Positions 1-6,176 of a stretch of DNA of 6,176 nt are shown here, piece after piece. This DNA comes from an uncultured delta proteobacterium (lineage in GTDB: Bacteria > UBA10199 > GCA-002796325 > 1-14-0-20-49-13), in NCBI GenBank assembly GCA_903868375.1, contig CAIPVD010000282.1, positions 1 to 6,176 of the forward strand. The letters run 5' to 3'. Position 1 is the first letter of the stretch; each line of letters opens with the position of its first letter. The position numbers and the translations under genes are program-made. The notes below the pieces were generated by a model. It was not told where the DNA came from, made no database searches, and saw only the letters and a list, made by a program, of their open reading frames with translations.

Positions 1-1735
1 CAACGAATAGGGCATTTAGACATCCCATTTCTATAGTGTTGTCCGCCTCTTCTTTGCTGAACTCTTTGCATGACGTTAAGAAATCAACGAACGATATGCC
101 GATGCAGCCATCGACATTCAGTATAAGGTTGTTCTTTTTAGATGTAGTTATTTTTTCGACCTCGAGCGCGTAATCAAGGAGCTTGGTAGATGGGAAGTTC
201 TTTTTCACGAACGCCTTAAGCAGTTCGACGCGCTTGTCAGGATTCTGCAGGCTTTTCACCCTGTGGCCGATGCCTGGAATATTCTTGCCAAGATCCTTCA
301 TCTCCTTCACGAATGCCTCGGGCGTTTTGCCGGCCTCAAATGCTTTTTTGAACGTTTTTGCGCCGTCATCGATCGCGCCGCCAAATCTCGGCCCGATAGT
401 TAGAAGTCCCGAAGCGAGCGACGAGATGATATCTTTGCCGGCCCTTGCCGCAACAATTGCATTATGGGCACCAGATACCGCTGGGCCGTGATCTGCCACT
501 AGCATTAAAACCGTTTCGATGAATTTTCTGCCATATTCCGGCAGGCGTTTCTTGAACCAGAGAAGGCCGATCACGCCGCCAATGCCCAACTCCTTTTCGA
601 CCACTTCAGAGATATGGACATTATTATATGCAAGCTCTTCGCCTCTGTCGTCTGATATCGTCGAGATGAAAGTTGCAGGTTTGCGAATTAGACCTTCTTT
701 AAGCGCCTGCGAATAGTCGATTGGGAATTTTGGCGCGGGCGTTTCCTTTGCAGGTTTAATAACGCCTTTAGCTACGAGAGCCTGATATGTTTCTTTTATC
801 TTCTGATCGTAATCGTCGAACGAATTTGGAACGATGGCGCCGGCCTCTTTTAGCGCCTTGTTCTTGTAATCGGCCATTTCCATGTTCGCATCGGCCTTGG
901 CTCCGGCATGGCCGAACTGAACGCCGGCGGAGAACATCTTCGCGCAGGTGCCGGTGGTCCAGATAACAAGCGGCTTGGTTATCTTTTTATTTTTGAGCGC
1001 CTCGACTATTCGGAGTTCTTCCGTTCCGCCGATCTCGCCCAGGCATACGATCATCTTAACCGCATCGATACTTTCGTAACGCAGAAGGTGATCGAGAAGG
1101 GTGGAGCCAGGATTTGCATCGCCGCCAATTGCAATGCCTTCATAGAGGCCATCCGTATTCATCGAAATGATGTTATAAGCTTCATTCGACATGCCGCCAG
1201 ATTTGGAAACGAAACCGACAGAACCCGGGCGATGAAGCTTTGAATCGATAATGCTTTCGATCGTTCCGCCGGTATTGCCAATCTTAAAGCATCCTGCCTT
1301 AACACCGCCAACTGTGGCAGGACCTATTATCCATTTGCCATACTCCTTTGCCGTCTTTGCAATTATCCTCGCAAAACGTTCCGGAATTCCTTCGGCGATT
1401 ATAACAATAGTTCGAATGTTCTTGTTCTCGATCGCTTCCATCGTCGTTGGATAAGAAGAGCGCATAGATGAGAAGTTTACCATTACATCGGCTTGCGGAT
1501 GCGCATTGCTTGCATCGCTAAGCGTTTTGTACATCGGCAACAGTATCTCTTTCTTGCCGAAGAATACTTTGTGAAGTCCTGCGCGTGATGGATTGACGAT
1601 AGCAGTGACCGATGGTGTCTCACGGCCGCAAGCCGCATCGAAATCGAGCATGCGCTGTATGGCGTTTTGCTGGTAGCCATAGATTATTGCTTGTGTCTTA
1701 TTTGTAAAAAGTTCCGTATTTTCCTTTTTGCTCAT
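1..1735 (-). CDS. aclA: ATP-citrate lyase, large subunit (CoA-ligase and citryl-CoA lyase domains); 3' end beyond the window
   Basis: Catalytic subunit of ATP-citrate lyase: it carries the phosphohistidine, forms citryl-CoA and cleaves it to acetyl-CoA and oxaloacetate. I translated 578 open codons from the ATG to the left edge with no stop. Family length near 608 suggests about 30 residues are missing. The N-terminal half (about 10-330) is succinyl-CoA-synthetase-alpha-like, with IIGPATVGG (136-144), KSGGMSNE (178-185), CLGEIGGTEE (231-240) and the phosphohistidine H276 in FGHAGAK. The C-terminal half (from about 340) is citrate-synthase-like, with H416 in ADHGPAVSGAHN, H491-R492 in GIGHRVK and D542 in LNVDG. 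These match human H760, H900, H975-R976 and D1026, all at an offset of 484, so no net insertion or deletion separates them. The fused lyase domain excludes plain succinyl-CoA ligase alpha and the separate citryl-CoA synthetase plus lyase system. The start is supported by AAGGAG and the overlap with aclB. Confidence 0.96.
   Translation of the reverse strand, partial: MSKKENTELFTNKTQAIIYGYQQNAIQRMLDFDAACGRETPSVTAIVNPSRAGLHKVFFGKKEILLPMYKTLSDASNAHPQADVMVNFSSMRSSYPTTMEAIENKNIRTIVIIAEGIPERFARIIAKTAKEYGKWIIGPATVGGVKAGCFKIGNTGGTIESIIDSKLHRPGSVGFVSKSGGMSNEAYNIISMNTDGLYEGIAIGGDANPGSTLLDHLLRYESIDAVKMIVCLGEIGGTEELRIVEALKNKKITKPLVIWTTGTCAKMFSAGVQFGHAGAKADANMEMADYKNKALKEAGAIVPNSFDDYDQKIKETYQALVAKGVIKPAKETPAPKFPIDYSQALKEGLIRKPATFISTISDDRGEELAYNNVHISEVVEKELGIGGVIGLLWFKKRLPEYGRKFIETVLMLVADHGPAVSGAHNAIVAARAGKDIISSLASGLLTIGPRFGGAIDDGAKTFKKAFEAGKTPEAFVKEMKDLGKNIPGIGHRVKSLQNPDKRVELLKAFVKKNFPSTKLLDYALEVEKITTSKKNNLILNVDGCIGISFVDFLTSCKEFSKEEADNTIEMGCLNALFV
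1732..1735 (-). other. ATGA stop/start overlap joining aclB and aclA
   Basis: The aclA ATG (1735-1733) shares two bases with the aclB TGA stop (1734-1732). Such overlaps are commonly associated with translational coupling, which here would favour balanced output of two subunits of one enzyme. Coupling is inferred; the overlap is seen directly. Confidence 0.9.
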
Positions 1736-3000
1736 TGGAGGCTCCTTATCGCAAGGCTTACGATCTTTGTCATATGTGTCTCTGGCCCATAAACTTCGAC
1801 CGGCACGCCCAACCCATCGCCAAGCTTTTTAATGTTAGCAAGGCCTTCTTTATAATTTGGACCGCCGCGTCTGACATATATCTTTATCTTGTTATCGATC
1901 AGTTTCTGTTTATACTCTTTAAGCGCCTTTATAATGCCGGTAAATGTCTTAGCAACATCGGTGAAATTCGCTATACCACCGCCTATTAAAAGCGCTTTTC
2001 CTTTTGCATCTTTCTCGCGTGTCATCAGGTCCAGTATCGTCTTTGCGTATTCGTACGTTTCATCGGTTGTTGGATTTCCGGAATATTCTCCGTAGTTCGC
2101 CATTTCTTTTGCTTGCCCCAAGTCGCAGATCGTATCGGCGTATATGACGGAAGCTCCGCCACCGGCAACCATTGTCCAGATGCGGCCTTTCGGATTTAGA
2201 ACGGTCAATTTAAGTGACGAGCCGGTGCCGCTGTCCAGTTCCTTGATATATTCTTCTTCCTTTGTGAGCGTGGCACCGAATGCTACCGGGAATTCGATAT
2301 CTTTCCAGATCTTTGCACATATGAATTGAGCTGTGTCATCGACCTTAGCAACAAGATCCAACGGCACGATGCCGCTCGAAGCGAACGTAAATGGGTTTAT
2401 TTCCAGGTATGTAAAGTGGGCCTCGACAAAGAAGCGGTAGAGATGTTTTAGAAATGTTTCCGTTTCGGTCTTTCGATCTCCGGTATCTTGAAGGATAGGG
2501 GAGAGATCCAACTTTTCAATATCTGCGCCGAGCGGTATCTGCAAACTTTTTACCTTATCCCAGTTCTCTTCAACGAAGATGCCACCTTTTGTCGAAAAAT
2601 AGATGGTGTCGGTCTCGCGTTCGGTCTTCATCGCAACGTACCATTCATCATTTTCGCTATGCTGCGTGAACGGTTCGATAAGGAAATGAGTTAGCGTTCC
2701 CTCTGTGCTGCCCACTTTGGTTTTCTTGTTCATCCGTTCATTTATCCATTTCCATGTGTCGTCGAAAGAGGTGTTGATGCAGAGAAGCCCGTGCTTTCCA
2801 CGTTTGCCGAAGAGCTGATCCGGTTTAGCGACGAGCTTTTGGTCCTTCAGCCATGGATAAGCGGCAAGCAGTTCCGCTTTTTTCGTCGAAGGCGTTACGA
2901 GCGCTATCCTTCCTTCATAGGCGAAGCCCGGATCGTACTTCTTTAAAGTCTCCGCCAGCATTCGTTTAGCGTCGAACTCGCGAATTCCTCTCTGTGCCAT
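1732..3000 (-). CDS. aclB: ATP-citrate lyase, small subunit (ATP-grasp and citrate-binding; N-terminal part of eukaryotic ACLY)
   Basis: With AclA it forms ATP-citrate lyase, which converts citrate, ATP and CoA to acetyl-CoA, oxaloacetate, ADP and phosphate. This subunit carries the ATP-grasp fold (about 1-245) and the succinyl-CoA-synthetase-beta-like, citrate-binding domain (about 262-422). Visible landmarks are VAKPDQLFGKRGK with K59, FLIEPF (106-111), and LEINPF (199-204) with N202 and D215 for Mg-nucleotide. LNPKGRIWTMVAGGGAS (268-284) is followed by ANFTD with N345/T347 and VRRGGPNY with R378. These correspond to the citrate contacts N346, T348 and R379 recalled for human ACLY. At 422 residues it is nearer plant ACLA (about 423) than Chlorobium AclB (about 398). 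Naming follows Chlorobium, where aclB is the small subunit; plant names are reversed. It overlaps aclA by four bases. A succinyl-CoA ligase beta subunit is excluded by the long lyase-specific motifs. Confidence 0.96.
   Translation of the reverse strand: MAQRGIREFDAKRMLAETLKKYDPGFAYEGRIALVTPSTKKAELLAAYPWLKDQKLVAKPDQLFGKRGKHGLLCINTSFDDTWKWINERMNKKTKVGSTEGTLTHFLIEPFTQHSENDEWYVAMKTERETDTIYFSTKGGIFVEENWDKVKSLQIPLGADIEKLDLSPILQDTGDRKTETETFLKHLYRFFVEAHFTYLEINPFTFASSGIVPLDLVAKVDDTAQFICAKIWKDIEFPVAFGATLTKEEEYIKELDSGTGSSLKLTVLNPKGRIWTMVAGGGASVIYADTICDLGQAKEMANYGEYSGNPTTDETYEYAKTILDLMTREKDAKGKALLIGGGIANFTDVAKTFTGIIKALKEYKQKLIDNKIKIYVRRGGPNYKEGLANIKKLGDGLGVPVEVYGPETHMTKIVSLAIRSLQ
1742..1747 (-). promoter_or_regulatory. 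Ribosome binding site of aclA, inside the aclB 3' end
   Basis: AAGGAG on the minus strand within the last codons of aclB, 6 bases before the aclA ATG (1733-1735). It fixes the aclA start and allows reinitiation by ribosomes finishing aclB. Confidence 0.85.
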
Positions 3001-3005
3001 AAGTT

Positions 3006-3013
3006 TCTCCTTC
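3006..3013 (-). promoter_or_regulatory. Ribosome binding site of aclB
   Basis: GAAGGAGA on the minus strand in the 18-base gap after the icd TAA stop, with the AAGGAG core 6 bases before the aclB ATG (2998-3000). It supports this start. Confidence 0.85.
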
Positions 3014-3018
3014 TAAAA

Positions 3019-4233
3019 TTACATGTTCATTGCTTTTTCAACACGCAAAGCCACCTGATCGATGAATCCTTCGGTCGTTTCATATTTCTTCGTCGCAGGT
3101 GTGACCAGATTCGTCAGGTCCTTCGTGACGATGCCGGATTCGATGCAGTCGATGACCGATTTTTTGAGCATATTAGCGAAATCAACAACGGCCTGTGTGC
3201 CGTCCAGCGCCCCGCGTTTTTTAATACCGCCGGCCCAAGCAAATATCGATGCAACTGAATTCGTGCTGGTCGCATTGCCTTTAAGATGCTCGTAGTAGTG
3301 GCGCCTGACGGTCCCATGCGCGGCTTCGTATTCGAACTTGCCGTCTGGCGAGACCAGAACCGATGTCATCATGCCGAGGCTTCCGTATCCAGAGGCGAGC
3401 ATATCGGAGAAGACATCGCCATCGTAGTTCTTGCACGCCCATAGTAGCCCACCTTCGTGCTTCATGATCTGCGCAACCGCATCGTCGATGAGCAGATAGC
3501 GGTAGTTAACGCCGGCTTTTGCAAGTTCGTCCTTATGTTTTGCTATCTCTTCGCCAAATATGTCTTTGAACCTGGCGTGATATATCTTGCTTATCGTGTC
3601 CTTCGCACCGAACCAAAGGTCCATTTTTTCCGAGAGGGCGTAATTTATGCATGCCTGTGCGAACGAGCGGATCGACTTGTCCGTGTTATGCATGCCCATT
3701 ACTATTCCGCCGCCCTTAAAATTATGTATCTCTTTGCGGATCGTTTTGCCGTTTTCGCCCGTAAAGACAAGCTCCGCTTTACCAGGGCCTTCTACTAAAA
3801 TTTCCTGACTCTTATAAACGTCGCCGTAGGCATGACGGCCTATCACTATCGGCTTTCTCCAGCTGCGAACGGCGGGGAGGATATTATTTGTCATGATAGG
3901 TTTTCTGAAGACCGTACCGTCGAGCAGGCTTCTTATCGTGCCGTTCGGCGATGGCCACGCTTTTTTAAGTTTGTACTCGGTGATCCTGTCGGCATCGGGG
4001 GTTATGGTCGCGCATTTAACGCCCACGCCGTATTTTTTGATCGCCTCTGCCGCATCGACAGTTACCTTATCGTCTGTGTCGTCTCTGTGTTTTACTCCAA
4101 GGTCAAAGTATTTCAGTTCTATATCGAGATTCTTGAGTATCAGCTTGTCCTTGATCATCTTCCAGATGATCCGCGTCATCTCGTCGCCATCCATTTCAAC
4201 CAGTGGTGTTTTAACTTTGATCTTCTTTGTCAT
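3019..4233 (-). CDS. icd: Isocitrate dehydrogenase, NADP-dependent, eukaryotic-type (type II) homodimer family
   Basis: 404-residue cytoplasmic enzyme that interconverts isocitrate and 2-oxoglutarate plus CO2 with NADP(H). The sequence is close to human IDH1 and unlike E. coli Icd. From the N-terminus it shows EMDGDEMTR (13-21), CATITPD (74-80), the substrate loop SPNGTIRSLLDGTVFR with R101 and R110, and GRHAYGD with R133 (equivalent to human R132) and Y140. K211 and the metal-binding aspartates D251, D273 and D277 are in place. The coenzyme region HGTVRRH keeps R311 and H312, equivalent to human R314/H315 that grip the 2'-phosphate of NADP, and Q255 and K258 also match the NADP pattern. Length agrees with the family (about 400-415). 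The ATG is set by an AAGGAG site and by the conserved MTKKIKV-like N-terminus. The gene sits between acn and aclB, so its product acts on aconitase's product or supplies it. NADP preference is inferred from residues. Confidence 0.96.
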   Translation of the reverse strand: MTKKIKVKTPLVEMDGDEMTRIIWKMIKDKLILKNLDIELKYFDLGVKHRDDTDDKVTVDAAEAIKKYGVGVKCATITPDADRITEYKLKKAWPSPNGTIRSLLDGTVFRKPIMTNNILPAVRSWRKPIVIGRHAYGDVYKSQEILVEGPGKAELVFTGENGKTIRKEIHNFKGGGIVMGMHNTDKSIRSFAQACINYALSEKMDLWFGAKDTISKIYHARFKDIFGEEIAKHKDELAKAGVNYRYLLIDDAVAQIMKHEGGLLWACKNYDGDVFSDMLASGYGSLGMMTSVLVSPDGKFEYEAAHGTVRRHYYEHLKGNATSTNSVASIFAWAGGIKKRGALDGTQAVVDFANMLKKSVIDCIESGIVTKDLTNLVTPATKKYETTEGFIDQVALRVEKAMNM

Positions 4234-4240
4234 GTTCTTG

Positions 4241-4247
4241 TCTCCTT
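4241..4247 (-). promoter_or_regulatory. Ribosome binding site of icd
   Basis: AAGGAGA on the minus strand, with its AAGGAG core 8 bases before the icd ATG (4231-4233). It lies in the 19-base gap after the acn TAA stop. It supports that ATG as the start and shows icd is translated from a message continuing from acn. Confidence 0.85.
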
Positions 4248-4252
4248 ATGAT

Positions 4253-6176
4253 TTAAGCCAGCGAATTTAATTTGCCGCCGGCAGCAACTATTTTCCTTTG
4301 TCTTGCCGAGAGGTTGAGGTTTAGAACTATCTCTTGATTCTTGGAAACATCCTTCAGAACCACATGATCGGCTCCCGATTCTATGGCCTTCTTTATATCT
4401 GTGAACTCGATCTTATCGGCGGCCGCTATCTTTTCATAATCGGAAGGGTCTTTGAACGTCATCGGTACAATGCCGAAGTTTACTAGATTCGCGGCATGTA
4501 TGCGCTCAAGAGACTTTGCTATCACAGCCTTGACGCCTAGGTACATCGGGCACATGGCGGCATGTTCTCTCGATGAACCTTGACCATACGATTCGCCCGC
4601 CAGGATGAAATTGCCGACGCCTTTTTCTTTGTTTTTCAGACAACGGTCGTGGAATGTCGCATCGTTGTTTTCGAAGACATACTGCGAATATTTTGGAACG
4701 TTTGAACGATATTTAAGCCTGGCGCCAGCGGGCATGATGTGGTCGGTCGTTATCTTGTCGCCGAGTTTGATCATTATTTCGCCGGTTAGTCTTTCAGGTA
4801 GCTTGCTGTTCCTTGGTGGTTCGCCGATGTTAGGTCCTCTGAAAATCTCTGATGAAGAGGAAGCCTTAGTGTTAGGGAATATGAACATCGAATCGTCTAT
4901 CAAAAATTCTTTCGGTTGATCTACTTTAGGATAATCAATCCCAAGATCGCGAGGATCCGCAACTTTGCCGGTTAATGCGGCGGCAGCTGCTGTTTCAACG
5001 CTCGACAAGAATACCTGCGCGTCTTTCGTTCCGCTCCTTGCTTCAAAGTTCCTGTTGCTTGTCCTAATTGAAACAGCGCCAGATTTTGGCGAGAAGCTGT
5101 TTCCGATGCAAAAGCCGCAGGAAGATTCGAGTATCCTGGCGCCTGAAGCGATAAGATCGGCAAGGTATCCTTCTCTTGCAAGCATTTGCAGAACTTGCCT
5201 TGAGCCCGGTGCGATGCCTAACGAAACGTCCGGATGAACGGTCTTGCCCTTCATTATCTTGGAGAGCCGAACTAGTTCTGTGTAAGATGAATTCGTGCAT
5301 GAACCTATTGCAACCTGGTCGACCTTGAGGCCTGCCAGTTCTTTAACCGTTTTAATGTTGCCTGGGCTATGAGGTGTGGCGAAGAGCGGTTCTATCTTTG
5401 AAAGGTCCAGTTCAATGGTTCGATCGTACTTTGCGTCTTTGTCGGCAACGAGCTCGATCCAATCCTTCTCGCGTTTTTCTGCTTTTAAGAATTGGCGGGT
5501 AACGTCATCGGATGGAAATATAGAAGTTGTAACGCCTAGCTCCGCACCCATGTTCGTAATGGTTGCACGTTCCGGGACGGAAAGGGTGGCGACACCGGTC
5601 CCGCCGTATTCAACAATTACTCCAACGTTTCCCTTGGTGGAAAGCGTTTCGAGCATTTTTAAGACGACATCCTTTGCGGTGACCCAAGGTTTTAGCTTGC
5701 CGGTAAGGTTGACCTTATAGACCTTTGGCGATGCGAGGTAAAAAGCGCCTCCGCCCATTGCAACCGCGATATCTAGTCCGCCTGCGCCGATAGCTATCAT
5801 GCCTATCCCACCGCACGTTGGCGTGTGCGAATCGGAGCCAAGTAGTGTTTTGCCCGGGCGTCCGAAGCGTTCCAGATGAACCTGATGGCATATGCCGTTG
5901 CCGGCACGTGAAAGAACGATGCCGTAGCGCGCAGCAACCGTTTGAAGATAGCGATGGTCGTCGGCGTTCTCGAATCCAACCTGGATCGTGTTGTGGTCGA
6001 TGTATGAAACGGATAATTCGGTCGTTATCTCTTTTTTGCCGATCGCCTCAAATTGCAGATAGGCCATTGTTCCCGTTGCGTCTTGCGTTAGCGTTTGGTC
6101 GATCTTAAGGCCGATTTCGGTGCCTGTTCTTAATTCGCCATCGATAAGATGCGACGACAGTACCTTTTCTACTATA
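4253..6176 (-). CDS. acn: Aconitate hydratase, compact single-chain (Aquifex-type) form; 5' end beyond the window
   Basis: Interconverts citrate and isocitrate through cis-aconitate in the cytoplasm, using a [4Fe-4S] cluster. 640 residues plus a TAA stop are visible. The frame stays open to the right edge, so the true start lies outside. The ATG at 6065-6067 is internal: the 36 codons before it read as aconitase N-terminus, including the conserved QDAT motif just ahead of MAYLQFEA. Counting from that Met, visible motifs are YIDHN (22-26), SDSHTPT (78-84), the first cluster cysteine in GSCTNSSY (C257), the paired cysteines in SSCGFCIGN (C317, C320), TTDH (440-443) and the swivel-domain GSSREH (497-502). 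The order is the usual three cluster domains followed by a C-terminal swivel domain. About 650 residues in total is shorter than AcnA (~890) or AcnB (~865) and fits the compact type. The related 3-isopropylmalate and homoaconitate dehydratases are less likely, because the swivel domain resembles mitochondrial aconitase and icd follows 19 bp downstream. Confidence 0.95.
   Translation of the reverse strand, partial: IVEKVLSSHLIDGELRTGTEIGLKIDQTLTQDATGTMAYLQFEAIGKKEITTELSVSYIDHNTIQVGFENADDHRYLQTVAARYGIVLSRAGNGICHQVHLERFGRPGKTLLGSDSHTPTCGGIGMIAIGAGGLDIAVAMGGGAFYLASPKVYKVNLTGKLKPWVTAKDVVLKMLETLSTKGNVGVIVEYGGTGVATLSVPERATITNMGAELGVTTSIFPSDDVTRQFLKAEKREKDWIELVADKDAKYDRTIELDLSKIEPLFATPHSPGNIKTVKELAGLKVDQVAIGSCTNSSYTELVRLSKIMKGKTVHPDVSLGIAPGSRQVLQMLAREGYLADLIASGARILESSCGFCIGNSFSPKSGAVSIRTSNRNFEARSGTKDAQVFLSSVETAAAAALTGKVADPRDLGIDYPKVDQPKEFLIDDSMFIFPNTKASSSSEIFRGPNIGEPPRNSKLPERLTGEIMIKLGDKITTDHIMPAGARLKYRSNVPKYSQYVFENNDATFHDRCLKNKEKGVGNFILAGESYGQGSSREHAAMCPMYLGVKAVIAKSLERIHAANLVNFGIVPMTFKDPSDYEKIAAADKIEFTDIKKAIESGADHVVLKDVSKNQEIVLNLNLSARQRKIVAAGGKLNSLA

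Noticed and set aside
908..1243. Plus-strand open frame of 111 codons in the left part of the window
   Set aside because: It is antisense to aclA, whose minus-strand frame here encodes the conserved GEIGGTEE and FGHAGAK motifs without a break.
1..3000. Succinyl-CoA synthetase (SucCD), or the citryl-CoA synthetase plus separate citryl-CoA lyase system
   Set aside because: The large subunit carries a fused citrate-synthase-like domain with H416, H491 and D542, which SucD and the citryl-CoA synthetase subunits lack. The small subunit has ACL citrate-binding motifs.
3001..3018. Possible terminator or promoter between icd and aclB
   Set aside because: The 18-base gap is too short for a hairpin terminator or promoter and is largely taken up by the ribosome binding site. 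The same holds for the 19-base acn/icd gap.
3832..4270. Two overlapping open frames of 125-139 codons on the plus strand, opposite icd
   Set aside because: They lie antisense to the conserved N-terminal third of icd, overlap each other in different frames, and show no recognisable domain. They are by-products of icd codon usage.
6065..6067. ATG taken as the start of aconitase
   Set aside because: The same frame continues upstream to the window edge and encodes typical aconitase N-terminal sequence, including QDAT. The ATG is an internal Met.
1..6176. CRISPR, phage-defence, mobile-element or otherwise undescribed system
   Set aside because: No repeat array, terminal repeats, transposase, unexplained gene or non-coding gap is visible. 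All sequence is accounted for by four central-metabolism genes.

Overview
The window is wholly protein-coding on the minus strand. It holds four consecutive genes in one tight, co-directional cluster, read from right to left: aconitase (acn, 5' end outside the window), NADP-type isocitrate dehydrogenase (icd), ATP-citrate lyase small subunit (aclB) and ATP-citrate lyase large subunit (aclA, 3' end outside the window). The gaps are 19 bp (acn/icd), 18 bp (icd/aclB) and a 4-base ATGA overlap (aclB/aclA). Each of the three internal starts has an AAGGAG ribosome binding site. No stretch without a gene exceeds 19 bases. I see no RNA gene, mobile element, CRISPR array, terminator or promoter, and the operon promoter must lie beyond the right edge.

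Together the products cover the citrate node of the TCA cycle. ATP-citrate lyase cleaves citrate with ATP and CoA to acetyl-CoA and oxaloacetate. Aconitase interconverts citrate and isocitrate. Isocitrate dehydrogenase interconverts isocitrate and 2-oxoglutarate with NADP(H). Run reductively this is the 2-oxoglutarate to acetyl-CoA arm of the reductive TCA (Arnon-Buchanan) cycle. The other diagnostic enzymes of that cycle (2-oxoglutarate:ferredoxin oxidoreductase, fumarate reductase) are not in the window, so autotrophy is an inference.

Operon structure, short spacers and strong Shine-Dalgarno sites show a bacterium (or, less likely, an archaeon). Base composition looks intermediate by eye. 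The lyase subunits and the isocitrate dehydrogenase resemble the eukaryotic forms closely: all four catalytic residues checked in AclA lie at a constant offset of 484 from recalled human ACLY numbering. I cannot assign a phylum from the sequence alone. A Gram-negative lineage with a split, eukaryote-like ATP-citrate lyase is plausible. Nothing here is a wholly unknown system; the points of interest are the gene grouping and the eukaryote-like character of the enzymes.
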